From Physella acuta (lineage: Eukaryota; Mollusca; Gastropoda; Physidae): 64,000 nucleotides of DNA. The stretch is taken from contig NW_026731930.1 in assembly GCF_028476545.1 (NCBI RefSeq), forward strand, positions 791,001-855,000. The letters are read 5' to 3'. Shown piece by piece: positions 1 through 11,684 of this stretch. The notes below the pieces were generated by a model, which saw only the letters and a program-made list of their open reading frames with translations, was not told the DNA's origin and searched no databases. A program made the position numbers and the translations under genes. How positions within the stretch are numbered: the first letter of the stretch is position 1; every line of letters starts with the position of its first letter.

Positions 1-1480
1 TGTACCAATCGATTGCTGCTATAATTTAGAACAATATTGCCGAAGAAAGTTTTCAAAAATATCCTCTCGTTCGGTCACAAATTTTAAAATTACATAAACA
101 CCTACAAACCGATCGTTTTTCTAGCTTGAACGCACCCCAACATTATACGTCAGAGCTATTTTTAGATAACATAAGGAAATTGCGCATAAATGTCACTAGA
201 CTTTTTTAATTAACTTGTTTTTTTCTTTTTTTTGGTTATTGTGCAAGGGAAGTAATTACATATTAAATAGACCATTTGGTAAACAAACAAAAAATAAATC
301 AAAGAGACGTATTAATTTTTCCTAAAATTAGACATATATTCTACAACAAAGTTATTTAAAAACATACATAAAATAATAGATGCACATTTGTTTTATGTTT
401 AAAGTTTTTCTGTACTTGCAAAAAAAAGCCACAATAGCATTCAGTTTTACCCATTTGAAAGACAAGCGAGGATATCGATCAATTTTCGTTTATTGTCTTG
501 GTACCACCTTTTGGTGAAATATCCATATTGTTTTAAAAGAAAATACATATTGAGAACAGAAAACGTTCTTCAAATTACCAACAATAATGTACATTTCTAT
601 CCTTTTTTTGTTGATGTGTATTGTTTGCTTCACTATTAAAAGTAGAACCCATAATGTGTTGATTTGTATGCATATCAATTTTCGCTTACAAAAGAGTACC
701 ATATATATACTGGATCTTTTATACATCACGACATATCTGGAGAGGGGAGGGGAAAGAACAGGAGGGATTTATGATGATAGAGAGAAAAATAAATCAAACG
801 TTATTGCAGTAAAAACTAAAAAAATGAATTTTAATTTACAAACGCATATTTAGTTGTTTTTTTTTACAGTTTGAACATACAATTTGAAGAAAATAAAACA
901 TACCAACACATATAGTGTTTTATTGATTTGTTTTTAAAACTGTATTTACATAAGTAACGTTAATTTTTGTAGCACATGTTTAGGGACATCTGCTGTTTTG
1001 ATTTTTTTTCTCTAGAATGTTTTATGTTTAATACAATAAAAACACTTAATTGATAGTGCGTAAATTAAAAAACAATATTCTCAAACATAATTTTTCTTTG
1101 TTAACTGTCCCATCCCGACACCTTGAAGTGGACGATGCAACTAACGTGTCGTTCGACTGAATTCTACAAACCAGAAATAAGAATTAACAAAGTTTATGCT
1201 AACTGAAAGACATGGTGTTGTTGTTTACCTTCCTGCATCATAGGGAGAGCCGTGTGTCAACAGAAGGGGGAAGTGATGAACGAACTCAATAGCGACTCAC
1301 ACATTTCACGTGCTACATCTTGTAACATTTGATTCAGATAAGTGGGCTGATGTTTACTAATTATATAAAAAAAAAATAATAGCATCGATGTGTATTTTCC
1401 AAACAACTAGCCATATGACCAACTGAATTGCCCAATGTATGTGAACTGACAAAAAAGTTAACCAAACATTATGTCATATA
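1..1480 (+). repeat. Modular dispersed repeat, modules c-d-e-f plus tail
   Basis: There is no credible coding sequence. The stretch carries recurring words of the main repeat family: GGGAAGTAATTAC near 247, GAGGATATCG near 466, AGTAGAACCCATAATGTG near 640, and GAGGGGAGGGGAAAGAACAG near 741. The same words occur in the same order at 7.9-8.4 kb, 18.9-20.1 kb and 59.9-60.4 kb. The part from about 560 onward also occurs as a reverse complement at 56455-57560, where most bases match by eye. The sequence is AT-rich with short oligo-T and oligo-A runs. I cannot assign it to a named transposon class. Confidence 0.75.
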
Positions 1481-1760
1481 TGTAGGACGTCCTTAAGTCC
1501 ATTCAGCTCGGTTGAGTAGCTGGCTAACGTTAGGAAATCTACGGTCACAGCTGAGACCTCCGTACAGAACCAACAACATATTGGCCTAATAGATTTTAAC
1601 CAGAAGGTCGAGAAGTGAACTGGTGCAATCATCGACTACTCCGATCATTGTGGTGTCTGCTTTAAATGACAGTTTTAATAACTTAATTAAGGATTGTATT
1701 AACATAATGTCTGCCATATTGAATTATCACAAAACTTTATATTGAGCCACATCTGACCCG
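1481..1760 (+). repeat. b-module dispersed repeat (about 300 bp)
   Basis: This is a copy of a repeat marked by GACGTCCTTAAGTCC, a degenerate form of CAGCTCAGATGGGTACC, GACCTCCGTACAGAACC, TCGACTACTCCGA and TTTAAATGACAGTTT. I count about ten copies in the window: 1.5, 2.4, 7.45, 18.5, 22.4, 38.1, 43.9, 50.65, 56.5 (minus) and 59.6 kb. In some copies the word GAGTTCGGATCCCGG lies just upstream and resembles a tRNA T-arm, so a tRNA-derived origin is possible but unproven. GCTCAGATGGGTACCTGAC is a word I recall from pulmonate snail repeats. Confidence 0.7.
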
Positions 1761-2394
1761 CTCCCAACATAGCCGTAACATGTGTCTTACATATTTACGT
1801 TGATAACTTGTTTCTGCTGTTTGTAGACGATAATGCTATAGACCTAATGCAACTCATCGAGACATAGTAGTGTAGTTTAATAGCGACACACACGCTGCTA
1901 GAAATGTGTGAATAGAATGGACACCATCGAGTTGACGAGATTCCTTCCATAATGTTGTTGACATGGAATAAAAACGTGCTTTTTAGATTTAGACCGTAAA
2001 AAAAAAATTAAAAAAATAAAAACTTAAGCCTAAAATTAATTTAGAAATTTTATATTTTTAGAATAAATGCTATAAAAGTTGCAAATCCAGAGGACTTGAA
2101 AATAATTTGTTGAGTTCAAGGCTACATTTCTATTTATTTTCATCAAGCCTAAGTTATAACCGGATGTTTCACTTTCGTAAGACAAATATTGATTGGCTGT
2201 ACAGTAACTTATTGATCGATAACTATTTGTTTACAAAACTTTGCAGATCAAGTTTTTAAATCCGGATTTAGAAATGTCGTCAGTTGGGTATATCGTGTGT
2301 TGGATGTGCTATAAACTTCATATATCTTGAATTGTGAATATCGTGCATTTTTATACGATGATTCGATATGACATGACTTAGATACATTGTTTAG
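1761..2394 (+). repeat. Dispersed repeat segments shared with 21.4-21.7 kb and 37.0-37.15 kb
   Basis: No gene is visible. Bases near 1810-1960 and 2280-2400 match the segment at 21400-21720 (shared words GTGTTGGATGTGCT and ATACGATGATTCGATATGAC). Bases near 2090-2250 match 36990-37130 in reverse complement (shared word CAAATATTGATTGGCTGTAC). Confidence 0.6.
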
Positions 2395-2650
2395 TCACAG
2401 CTAAGACCTCCGTACAGAACCCATAACAAATAGATCACTTTGATCTTTGGCCGAGAAGCGAAATGCTGCATTCAATCACTCGACTACTCCGACCATCGTG
2501 GTGTCTGCTTTAAATGACAGTTTCAATAACTGATTAAGGATTGTATTAACATAATCTCTGCCTTATTGAAGTCACACACAACTTTATATTGAGCCACATC
2601 TGACCCGCTCCCAACATATCCATTAAATATCTTACATGATTACATAATTT
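2395..2650 (+). repeat. b-module dispersed repeat, second copy
   Basis: A second, partial copy of the b-module starts at the 'GTCACAGCTAAGACCTCC' word. It carries TCGACTACTCCGACCATCG and TGAGCCACATCTGACCCGC. It lies about 900 bp from the first copy and in the same orientation. Confidence 0.7.
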
Positions 2651-2730
2651 CTATTTAGATTATATGAAATGTGTCTAAATGTTAGTAACATTTCTAGCAT
2701 CAAATTACAAAACAAAATAGTGATTATAGT

Positions 2731-3418
2731 CAGGGGCGTAGCGAGGGGGGGGGGGGGTGCGGACCGCACCGGGTGACACCATTTAAGGGGGTGACACCAA
2801 GGCAAAAAAATAGCAAAATATCTATATATATAATTTTCTTCTGTGAGCCGTTAGAAAACAAGCTGCAAGCGCCTCCTTGCAGTCCCCTCTCTTTCTCTCT
2901 ATCACTATCACTACCATCCCCACCCCACCCCCACATTGTCTGGTGAGCTGTGGTCACGCTACATGTTTACAAAGCTAAATGTTTACAAATCGTAGAGCCT
3001 TAGAGCCGGGTTTCTATTAGGGGCAGATAATTTAGTTGGATTTTAAACTTACAGGAGGTAACTAAGAAATAACTAAGAGGCTGCTTTCACGGGGGGGGGG
3101 GGGGGGGGTGTAGGGTCGGGGTTAGGGGAAAGGGGGGGGGGGGGGTTAGTGTTTTAAAGCAAATATTTTCAGTGGCAACATTGGTACTGTCGAATTCACA
3201 AATTATGAATCACTGAAAAGTAGAAAATAAAACAACTAAATAGCGGCGTATGATACGCTGCGGGTCGGCTCGTATATAGAAAAACTTGAGGGGGGGGGGG
3301 GGGGAGGTGCAAATCGAAAGTATGAAAGTTTGTCCCCGGGAAGGGTTGCTACGCCTCTGGGGGGGGGTGACACCATTAACTGCCACACCGGGTGACACCC
3401 GATCTCGCAACGCCACTG
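2731..3418. mobile_element. hAT-like non-autonomous DNA transposon with perfect 8-bp TSD
   Basis: The element starts CAGGGGCGTAGCGAGG and ends CTCGCAACGCCACTG, an imperfect terminal inverted repeat. It is flanked by a perfect 8-bp duplication, ATTATAGT, at 2723-2730 and 3419-3426. An 8-bp duplication with CAG...CTG ends is the hAT signature. No transposase frame is present, so it would depend on a transposase elsewhere. Internal sequence includes long G tracts (near 2745, 3091, 3131 and 3291) and repeats of 'CACCGGGTGACACC'. The last 120 bp closely match the end of the element at 9178-9385, so both belong to one family. Confidence 0.88.
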
Positions 3419-3426
3419 ATTATAGT

Positions 3427-3802
3427 AAAATCGTTTACTTTAATATTAGTCTTTTTGAGCAATGTAAGAGTCATATTGTATTGTTTGTTTCTTCTGAAAG
3501 TTTTAGTAGGGGAAGTAATTACCTACTAAATTTAAAAAAAAAGCAAGTACATTAATATTGGAAACGAATTGAACAAAACACATATATTCTTTTACAAGTA
3601 TAAACATGAACACTTTAAATTAAATATTTTTATTGAAAATAATTATAGACTGTCTTTGTTTTGTATTTAAAAATATATATGTATGTGAAATATTAACACT
3701 TTCACGATGTGTGTTACGTATTTTAAACACTTGAGATGAAGTCGTCTAAATTTAGTTTTGCTTATTCCTGCTTTTGAGAATTATTCAATAACTTTTACTA
3801 TC
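3427..3802 (+). repeat. AT-rich spacer with a c-module remnant
   Basis: GGGGAAGTAATTACCTACTA near 3507 marks a degenerate c-module. The rest is AT-rich and carries no recognisable gene. Confidence 0.5.
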
Positions 3803-3810
3803 GACATAAC

Positions 3811-4627
3811 CGGGGGTCGGCAACCTGCGGCTCGTGAGCTGCATGCGGCTCCTTAGATGTCAAGATGCGGCTCCTCAGCTCCTTTCACAAATATCAATAT
3901 TTATATTATTTCATTTTCATCACCCATAATAAAAATTATACTGTAAAGAAACACAATATTAAACCGAAGAAAAAACCCATCAGAGAACACTGAGAACATG
4001 TGCAATAGAAAGTATACGGACAGTAGCTTGGGCACCAGGCCCAGCCCCACATTCGTGCTGGGGACAGACACGTGACAACAATTCCAAGTGCCGACTTTTT
4101 CGAATATCGTTAAATGGGGAATGATATTTTTATTCAGAATGAATTTCCCTATCCGTCAGTAATCATTAATTTGACATGAGTGACGTAGTTTTTTTTAGTT
4201 ATAAGCTTCCTACGGTTGAGCCGGGTACTGGACGGTGGGGTACGACTTTACCCTGCGTCCAGTGGAGTGGAAGATAAGAAGCCTGGTGAGAACCAAAGGA
4301 CAGAAGCGACGGATACACGGTAATCAAACATATACCCAAGCCAGTTAGTTGGAGATAGCCGTGCTGAGGCCTGTCTGGCTAATGGGAGACACTCCATCAG
4401 CCGGTGATGTCCGTAAAGAAAAAAAAAAGTTAGCTGCTTCTAAAAAACGGATAGGGAGAGCCCTTTATTAATTTATTTTAAATAAAAAGTCAAATTTATT
4501 TAGTAATCCTAACAAAACAATAAATATTGAAATTTAAAAAAAAAATGTTAGTGGCTCTTTAAAACCTGGAAAACTTTGAAAATTGTAAACTTTTCGCTCT
4601 TCCATCTCAAAAGGTTTCCGACCCCTG
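3811..4627. mobile_element. hAT-like element of the GGGGTCGGCAACC family
   Basis: The left end reads CGGGGGTCGGCAACCTGCGG and the right end GGTTTCCGACCCCTG, which form a terminal inverted repeat. The flanks are GACATAAC (3803-3810) and GACAAAAC (4628-4635), matching at seven of eight positions. Ends of the form CAGGGGTCGGCAACC are typical of widespread animal hAT elements. No transposase frame is seen. Related ends occur at 11271 and 32660. The copy is itself interrupted by a SINE-like insertion (about 4206-4432). Confidence 0.85.
4206..4432 (+). mobile_element. SINE-like retroposon with oligo(A) tail
   Basis: A roughly 215-bp GC-richer segment interrupts the hAT element at 3811-4627. It ends in an A-rich tail (near 4417-4428). 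Imperfect duplications flank it: AGTTATAAGCTTCCT on the left and AGTTAGCTGCTTCT on the right. The related hAT copy at 11.6 kb has a single uninterrupted site there (AGATATTAGCTTCTAA). The body contains GAGCCGGGTACTGGACGG and AGCCTGGTGAGAACC. I do not recognise a tRNA, 5S or 7SL head, so the SINE class is open. Confidence 0.55.
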
Positions 4628-4635
4628 GACAAAAC

Positions 4636-5357
4636 CATTACCCCCCCCCCCCCCTCTAGTTCCTCTTGTTACCTTCGAATTAATGTTCATGTTAGGTCAG
4701 TTGACTGATCCAGCAAATATGCACAATAGGACTTGTAAATTCTCGTTTTCTCTCACTTAAATTCAAGTCTCCTTATCTACGGAGACATAATAGTTTTAGA
4801 ACTAAATCAATTGTTGTAAACAGAATTCCAATTGATAAAAAAAAAATAAAAAAAAAAAACAATAGCGTCTATTTGTCACTAAGTCCCGCTTAATTGTAAT
4901 TAAAGTGTTAATAATTGCTTACGTAGCCTAATGACTACGTCATGACCACAAAATGACGAACTCAAAAACAGTAAAGATCTGGTACCACAATTGTTGCCGT
5001 TGGCGTCTTAAAGTAAACTTAAAATATGTTGTTTTTTTAAGTTTGTATAAATTAAATATAGCGGCCGGATGAATGGACATGATATACACATTTTTTTTTA
5101 AACCGATACAATAAATTAAAGAAACATTGCATTAATGTGCATGCTGTTACACTTTTACTTTTGGAAACAAGAAAAAAAATTAGAATAACAATAACATGTT
5201 TTATGAAACGAGAGTTGTCGTTACGTAAACACTGATCTCCTAATTCTATAACGTTTGACTTTAATTTCACATTTGCCATGCAATCAATCACACGACATAC
5301 TCAAGATAATCACCTTACATCAAATCGTATTTTAAACATATCTAGCAATAAAACGAT
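4636..5357 (+). repeat. Repeat module o, left part
   Basis: After a C tract near 4640, the sequence from about 4870 matches module o. Shared words are CACAATTGTTGCCGTTGG, GATACAATAAATTA and ACACGACATACTCAAGATAA, which recur at 31020-31400 and 57669-58140. The module continues at 6949 after the hAT insertion. Open frames here do not resemble known proteins. Confidence 0.65.
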
Positions 5358-5365
5358 AACTGAAC

Positions 5366-6775
5366 CAGTAGCGTACACAGGGGGGGGGGGGAGCAGGGGG
5401 AGCGGCCGCTCCCCCTCTGGCCATTTTCAGCAAAGTGGCGCCTTTTTGGAAACTTTTTAAATTCAAAGTTTTAAACAATGATATTTGTTAAAAAAAATAT
5501 TTTTGGTCGGCAAATCTATGTAAATCACAAGATTTCTTTTCATGCAGCAATGAAGCATTATTGTTCTAGTCTAGTAGTATAATAACCATTACGATGTATT
5601 GCAATGTTTAAAATACCTCTACGGTAGTACCACTTGGCAAGAGGGGTGTTAAGTTTAAGGCAACTGTATAATGTATTTGCTTACGAATAATTGAATTAGA
5701 AAATGTTATACATAAAACTTCACACATAATTACTTTATATATACAGTTTGAATCGTGTGATTAATTTAAAAAAAAAATACAATTCAGAAACAGTTTGGGC
5801 GATAGTGATTACGATTACAAATTATATGAAACAGTTACAACCTCCCCCCCCCCCCCCGCCCTCCCCCATGGACCCCTCTGTAAAAAAAATATTGTCATAA
5901 TACCACTGCTACTTATTTAAATCTATTTCTGTAATATATATATATATATTTGTGTAATATATATTTGTGTAATATATGTATGTTTAGAACAGTCATCTAA
6001 AAACTGACGCTATGTTCACTCTGAGTTGGCTATCTCCCCCCCCCTCCCCCCACACACACCTCACCACCACAATTGTGTAGGGAGCGACATTAATGTCACA
6101 CCTAGGTATACACTGGGTTGGATAATTGACCTAAAGTGATCGGACAGTGGTGAATGAAGTTGAACCCACTCCCCCCCCCCCAACCCACCCCGAACTGATC
6201 TGTTAAGTACATGTAGAGAACGCGTAATGATGTACCAAAGTACCATGCCGCCAGAAAATTAGCTTTTTAAACGTAAAACTCTGTGACTTTTGTTTTTGAA
6301 ATTACCAGTAAAAATGTGTGTGATCAATACAGTGATCTAACCCATACCTATCACTATGTTTAAAAAAATGATCTTTAAAGAACACAAAGAAGTAGTAGTT
6401 AATTAAAATATATGAACTGAACTGAAAGTCCGATATCTAGTTATATGTAGGCTGTTATTCCGAATGTTTTTCTAGTTAATCGAAAAGCGTGCTTTTATAC
6501 CAACTCTGATTTTAAAAACTTTCATTATGCTGTAATACTTTAGCATTGATGATGACGATATATTAAATTCTGATTATAGACAAAAACATGTTGTAAACAC
6601 TAATAGTGTTAAACAATTTCATTATATTCTAAAGTAATTATTTATTTGTTTTGACATTTATAATTAAATTTGTAGATATATACTTATTTATATCCCCTAT
6701 TTCACTTGTCTTAAATAATTTTCCAGGAATTATTATGTAAGAAATTTTGTTTACAAGAATTACAAAACAGATTGT

Positions 6776-6846
<71 letters not shown>

Positions 6847-6940
6847 CATATATAATACACGTATATAGAACGTGTTAAAAATTCGGCGCCTTTTTTTGCT
6901 CTTTTCGCTCCCCTACAACGACAACCTGGATACGCCTCTG
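5366..6940. mobile_element. hAT-like element (1.6 kb) in module o with perfect 8-bp TSD
   Basis: The ends are CAGTAGCGTACACAGG and CCTGGATACGCCTCTG, an imperfect inverted repeat. They are flanked by AACTGAAC at 5358-5365 and 6941-6948, a perfect 8-bp duplication. Paralogous copies of the host module at 58020-58060 and 31280-31320 read straight through the insertion point and act as empty sites. Both subterminal regions carry a 'GGCGCCTTTTT' word. The interior holds C tracts, AT dinucleotide runs and no transposase. It is probably composite, with smaller nested pieces near 5836-5880 and 6040-6180. Confidence 0.87.
6779..6844. repeat. (AT)n microsatellite
   Basis: About 33 uninterrupted TA/AT dinucleotides lie near the right end of the hAT-like element at 5366-6940. 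Confidence 0.98.
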
Positions 6941-6948
6941 AACTGAAC

Positions 6949-7440
6949 TGTTTTTATTTATTACTTAGTGAGTTTACATTGTGTCGACTTAAAAGGCATT
7001 TAGTTAGGAAATTGAAATGGATCAATTCATTGTTTCCCCTCGTGTTCTTTCCTGTTGTATTGAGACAAATTAGATCAGTTATCACATTGAAATATTCACT
7101 CACAGTAATTTTCTGGACAATGATCAAGGAGGAGAGTAATTAATATATACGTTTATATACATTGCATTTTTTAATTGCGAACTACAATTTGTTTTCTTAA
7201 AATATATCTGAACTTATTTTAAACAAAGATAATATAATTCATATTTTAAACTAAATAAAAACACTTGTACATAGTATATTTTAATTTGTGTTTGATGTTG
7301 TCGTTACCTTGGTAGCAATGTGTTGTTAATTTGAATTATTTTGTAATAAGTTGTTATATACGTAATTAGTTATGATCTATTTTACTAATATTATTTGGCA
7401 TTCAAAATGACTGATGATTTAATTATGATACATTTCTTTT
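6949..7440 (+). repeat. Module o right part and module p
   Basis: This continues module o after the hAT insertion (TTATTACTTAGTGAGTTTA, TTTCCCCTCGTGTTCTTTCC). Module p follows (ATGATCAAGGAGGAG, TAATATATACG), and it recurs at 59225-59560. There is no coding sequence. Confidence 0.7.
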
Positions 7441-7715
7441 TTCCAAAAAATGAACGGGGCAACTAGTCCACTCAGGTCAGATGGGTTACCTGACTCCGTA
7501 CATAACCCATAGCAGATAGTACACTTTGATCTTAGTCAAAATGTCGAGAAGAGAATCGGTGCAATAAGTAACTCGACTATTCCGACAACTAATTTAAATG
7601 ACAGTTGCAATAACTTGATTCATGAGTGTATCAACATAATACACGCACAACTTTAAATTGAGGAACATTTGACCATCTATTTTAGTAACAAATACGTATG
7701 TTGTATTGTTACATA

Positions 7716-7717
<2 letters not shown>

Positions 7718-7789
<72 letters not shown>
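7718..7789. repeat. (AT)n microsatellite expanded inside the repeat
   Basis: About 36 TA dinucleotides occupy a site where the paralog at 59835-59850 has only a short TTTATATATTAG. The expansion therefore happened in place. Confidence 0.97.
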
Positions 7790-7792
<3 letters not shown>

Positions 7793-9177
7793 TTTATGTT
7801 AAATGTATCATTATGATTCGATACAATGTCGCCCATATTTTTTTGTATTTGTTAGTTTAATTTTTCCGATGCTGGTATTTACCAATATTTTTTCTTGTTT
7901 GGTTATTGTGCAAGGGAAGTAATTACATATTAAATAGACTATTTGGTAAACAAAAAAATAAATCAATGAGACGTATTATTTTTTCCTAAAATACAACATT
8001 TATTCTACACTAAAGTTATTTAAATAATATACATAAAATAATAGATATATATTTGTTTTATGTTTAAAATTTTTCTGTAATTGCAAAAATAAAACACAAC
8101 AGCATTCATTTTTACTCATTTGAATGACCAGCGAGGATATCGTTCGTTCTGTGTTGCGACGTTTCAGATATATCTGTTGGTGAAATATCCATATTGTTTT
8201 TATAAGAGAATTCATATTGAGAACAAAAAACGTTCTTCAAATTACCAATAATAATGTACATTTCTATACTTTTTTTGGTGATGTGTGTTATTAAAAGTAG
8301 AACCCATAATGTGTTGATTTGTATGCATATCAATTTTCGCTTACAAAAGAGTACCAAATATATAATGATTCATGACGACATATCTGGAGTGGGGAGGGGA
8401 AAGAACAGGAGGGATTGATGATGATAGAGAGAAAAAGAAATCAAAAGTTTTTGCAGTAAAAATATATTTAAAAAATACTTTTGAGGGAGGGGTACGGTAA
8501 AATGAGGTGTAATATAATTTCAGGGGAGGAGGAAGCACCTTAACCATTATCTCAACCAAGGCAGAAATCGCGTATCGCCAAATTTCTAGAAATATATTTA
8601 GTTTTGGTTTAATTGCCAATGTTAAAGTCAACTTCAGTGATGATTCCATTAATTAGAAACGGCAACAGAGTGACTATTTCGCAATGTAAAGTCTTCTAGT
8701 CAACTATCTCTGTCAGGGTGAGCATGTCTCTATGTAAAATATTCTATTTACTGTCTTTGTCCGTGTGTCCATGTCTTCTATTCAACTTTCAAAAACATTG
8801 TTAGGTAGGTTGTACATATGTAAATATATTTCACTGTAACACAGACATACATATGTTAACCTATTACACCGTACCACACACAATTAAATGTTATGCAGGC
8901 CATACACACATTGGTCTACACATATGTCGTCCCAACATAGTCGTGCATATGTATACATATTATGACACCCTAACATAGATGTACATTTGTAAACATAAAT
9001 ACACCCTAACACAGAGGGCACAATATAGCTATATGTGATCCATCATTTGACTATTCATCCATTATAAACTTTCATTCGTTTGATAAAATTGTGAACTCAA
9101 GAGTGTGTCTTGTTTAAAATTAGCACTAGCAGCATAAGAAAACAGTTACTTCACTTTGAACAAATGAATACTGCACG

Positions 9178-9385
9178 CAGAGGCGTAGCGAGGAGGGGGG
9201 GGGGCATGGGATGAGGACTGCACCGGGTGACAAGGTAAAAAAAAGCAAAATATATAGCAACAAATTTAAAGGGGGGGTGCAAATAGAAAATTTGAAAGTT
9301 TGTCCCCGGGACGGGTCGCTACGCCTCTGGGGGGTGACACCATTAAGTGCCGCACCGGGTGACACCCGACCTCGCTACGACACTG
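9178..9385. mobile_element. Short hAT-like MITE (208 bp)
   Basis: The ends are CAGAGGCGTAGCGAGG and CCTCGCTACGACACTG. The flanks ACTGCACG (9170-9177) and AGTGCACG (9386-9393) match at seven of eight bases. The internal 'GTTTGTCCCCGGGACGGGT' and 'CACCGGGTGACAC' words are shared with 2731-3418. The related module copy near 12170 lacks the insertion. Confidence 0.82.
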
Positions 9386-9900
9386 AGTGCACGCATTTTT
9401 TTCAGTAAATAGATGACATGTTACAGCAACATGTTTGACTTTGTTTAGTTGCTTTTTAATTATTTTGTTTGTCTTTATAATTGGAACGAACAAAACATTA
9501 TTTTTTTTTAAACAAGCTCCAAAGTCAATGTAATCATTGCTAAAATCACTAATAAGAAAAATGTATAAGCTCTACTAGTACTATGATCTACCATTCTAAT
9601 AAAATAAATGTATTTATACTTTCTTATATTATTTGAGCTTGCAACTACCAATTGGTATAAAATAGATTATGTGTATCTTAGTATGTGTTGAATCTTTTTT
9701 TTCTATATTGTGAAACAATTGAGTTCATTGAGACAAGTAACCTAACGTCTAGCTCAGTAGAAACAAAAAACCGTAAGTAACTAATATTAATAAATATTAA
9801 TATGAAATATAAAATATGTAAGGACTAAAATAGTTAAGTAAAATAAATACATTATTAAATATGTTTTCTTAAATCTAGAATCGAGTTTCGTTATCGGGGC

Positions 9901-10013
9901 AATAGTGGGGGGGGGGGGGGGGGGGGGGGGTCAGTCGAAAGTGGATACGTGTAGACGGAGGGGGAGGGGTCAAAAACCCGAAATGTGTGTGGACGTCTAA
10001 CATGGATGACCCC
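9901..10013. repeat. Long G tract and partial MITE end
   Basis: A run of more than 20 G is followed by GTGTGGACGTCTAACATGG and ATGACCCCTTA. These match the right terminus of the MITE at 24506-24653. Only this end is recognisable. Confidence 0.55.
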
Positions 10014-10526
10014 TTAAGATATCCCTTACCATATTTGGACAAAGTACACGTGGTCGAAGTATCGCTGTGATCAAAGTTCAGCGTACCAAATTATCATGTA
10101 TAGTTGATGTGTATGTATTGTAGGCTCCAATAAGTAAGTACAAGTGCATGTCCAAAGTTCGTTTTTAGCTGAAAGTTTACGGTAAAATCAACATTTATTA
10201 AACATTAACCTAAAAGCCAATTCGTGTCACCATCATTTTATTATAAGCAAACAACTACATAACAGATTTGCTAAAATGTTAAAATTTTGTAAGAAACCAC
10301 TTGTCCACACGTCCGTCGTTCGTAGTTCAGTATTTTATGTTGACTAATTACTTGTCTGATTATGTGACTTCTTAAGCCTGCGGCCCATTTTTCTTTGATA
10401 AAAAACGTGTTGAAGACGGAGCTGAGTACATGTCTGGACATTCCCCACAGTTGACTGTGGTTGAGGTCGGGACATCTGAGTAGGATCGTACATTTTGCTG
10501 CTATAGATGCTGCTCTCACCATCTGT
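10014..10526. other. Non-coding spacer
   Basis: I see no repeat-family word or credible protein in this stretch. Confidence 0.5.
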
Positions 10527-10662
10527 GTTTCTTCCAGACTTTTTTCTATGGGGGGGGGGGGGGGGAGAGGCACTTGATATTTTCGGGGTTGAGGGCGGTC
10601 AACATTTTTCGGGGGGGGGGGGGGGGGGGCGGAGCACCCCCGAAGAGATGCCGGGAAGAAAC
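10527..10662 (+). mobile_element. Remnant of a hAT-like element with G tracts
   Basis: The sequence GTTTCTTCCAGACTTTTTTC, then a G tract, then GGCACTTGATATTTTCGGGG matches the reverse complement of 56210-56385, which lies next to a CAGGGGCGGAACTACAG-type end. The right edge ends GGGAAGAAAC. The flanks share CTCACCATCTGT on both sides, which could be a target duplication or a local tandem. Two G tracts exceed 14 bases. Confidence 0.5.
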
Positions 10663-10689
10663 TCTGCTCACCATCTGTTAGAAGGATTA

Positions 10690-11270
10690 GTTGCAATATA
10701 ACAGCCATGAACAACACAACTTTAACATATACTACAATACTCAGTCAGTTACAAAACATTATCTGAAACTTCAAATAATCAACCCATCTTCAGACAATAA
10801 TATGTCATATTTATTAGTAGAAATGCACAGTTATTATAAGATTGGGTGATCTTAATTAAGTAAATGAATATTAATTTGATTATGCATTTTAAACGAGAAT
10901 GTGACACTTATTTCCCATTTAATTTTTAAATGACTAACGGGAAACAACTCACAAATACAAAAAAGATTCACAACTAAATAAAACAATTTACAAGGAACCA
11001 GAAAAGAAGGAAAATAATGCTCACGCATTATTTAAGATCTCATAAAGCAAATTGTATCTATAATTAACTGCCTAACATAGAAAGCTGAACTTCAAAGAAT
11101 TATTAATAATATAATTACATTAAGAAAATAAAACACGTGTGCTTATTTTATGTTACTTTTAGATACAAACAAATTATTTATTATAAACACTGCTCAGCTT
11201 GAAGCGCTGTATTGTTTAAACATTTATTTTTAAAAAGCCAACTGTTATTTAAGTGTTCATACGTCTACTA
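10690..11270. other. AT-rich non-coding spacer
   Basis: No recognisable feature is present apart from short AT-rich words. Confidence 0.5.
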
Positions 11271-11640
11271 CAGTGGTCGGAAACCAACGGTTCGTGAGCC
11301 GCATTCAGCTCTTTTGATGTCAAGATGCGGCTCGTGAATTCCATAAATTATATTATTTTATTTTCATAACTCATAACAATATTATACTGTAAAAAAAAAC
11401 AACTATAAACAAGATAAAAGCATTAAGAATAGGTCGAGTGTGCTGACAGCTGCTTGGGCCCAAGGCCCAGCCCCACAACTGTGCAGTGGTTAGTCCCGTG
11501 CCAGTGGTTCAATGCTTTCCACTACCAAAGTGCACATTTATTGCTTTTCGAATATTTTCAATTGTATATGTTATTTTATTCAGAAGGCATCTGTGTGTGT
11601 GTAAGTGCATATTAATTTGAAAGAGCTTTTTTTAGATATT
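11271..11640 (+). mobile_element. Partial hAT-like element, left end
   Basis: It starts CAGTGGTCGGAAACCAACGG and contains GATGTCAAGATGCGGCTCG and AAGGCCCAGCCCCACA. These match the element at 3811-4627 through about 11640. No right terminus is found, so the copy is truncated. Confidence 0.65.
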
Positions 11641-11684
11641 AGCTTCTAATTAGGGTAGGGCTAGTGCTATAGGGGAGCCGGACG

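Larger units (their letters stand above)
7441..9900 (+). repeat. Long repeat copy, modules b through h
   Basis: A near-continuous run of the repeat family holds the b-module (from 7450), c (GGGAAGTAATTAC at 7912), d (GAGGATATCG near 8132), e (AGTAGAACCCATAATGTG near 8293), f (near 8390), g (GTACATATGTAAA near 8813, and ACACCCTAACA repeats) and h (AACCGTAAGTAACTAATATT near 9768). The same order occurs at 18.5-20.8 kb, and g-h again at 11.8-12.6 kb. A short tandem of about 55 bp with words AATGTAAAGTCTTCTA lies at 8680-8790. No frame resembles a protein. Confidence 0.75.

Noticed and set aside
10271-10717. 148-codon minus-strand open frame with poly-proline
   Set aside because: Proline runs come from G tracts of a hAT-like remnant, and the rest shows no family resemblance.
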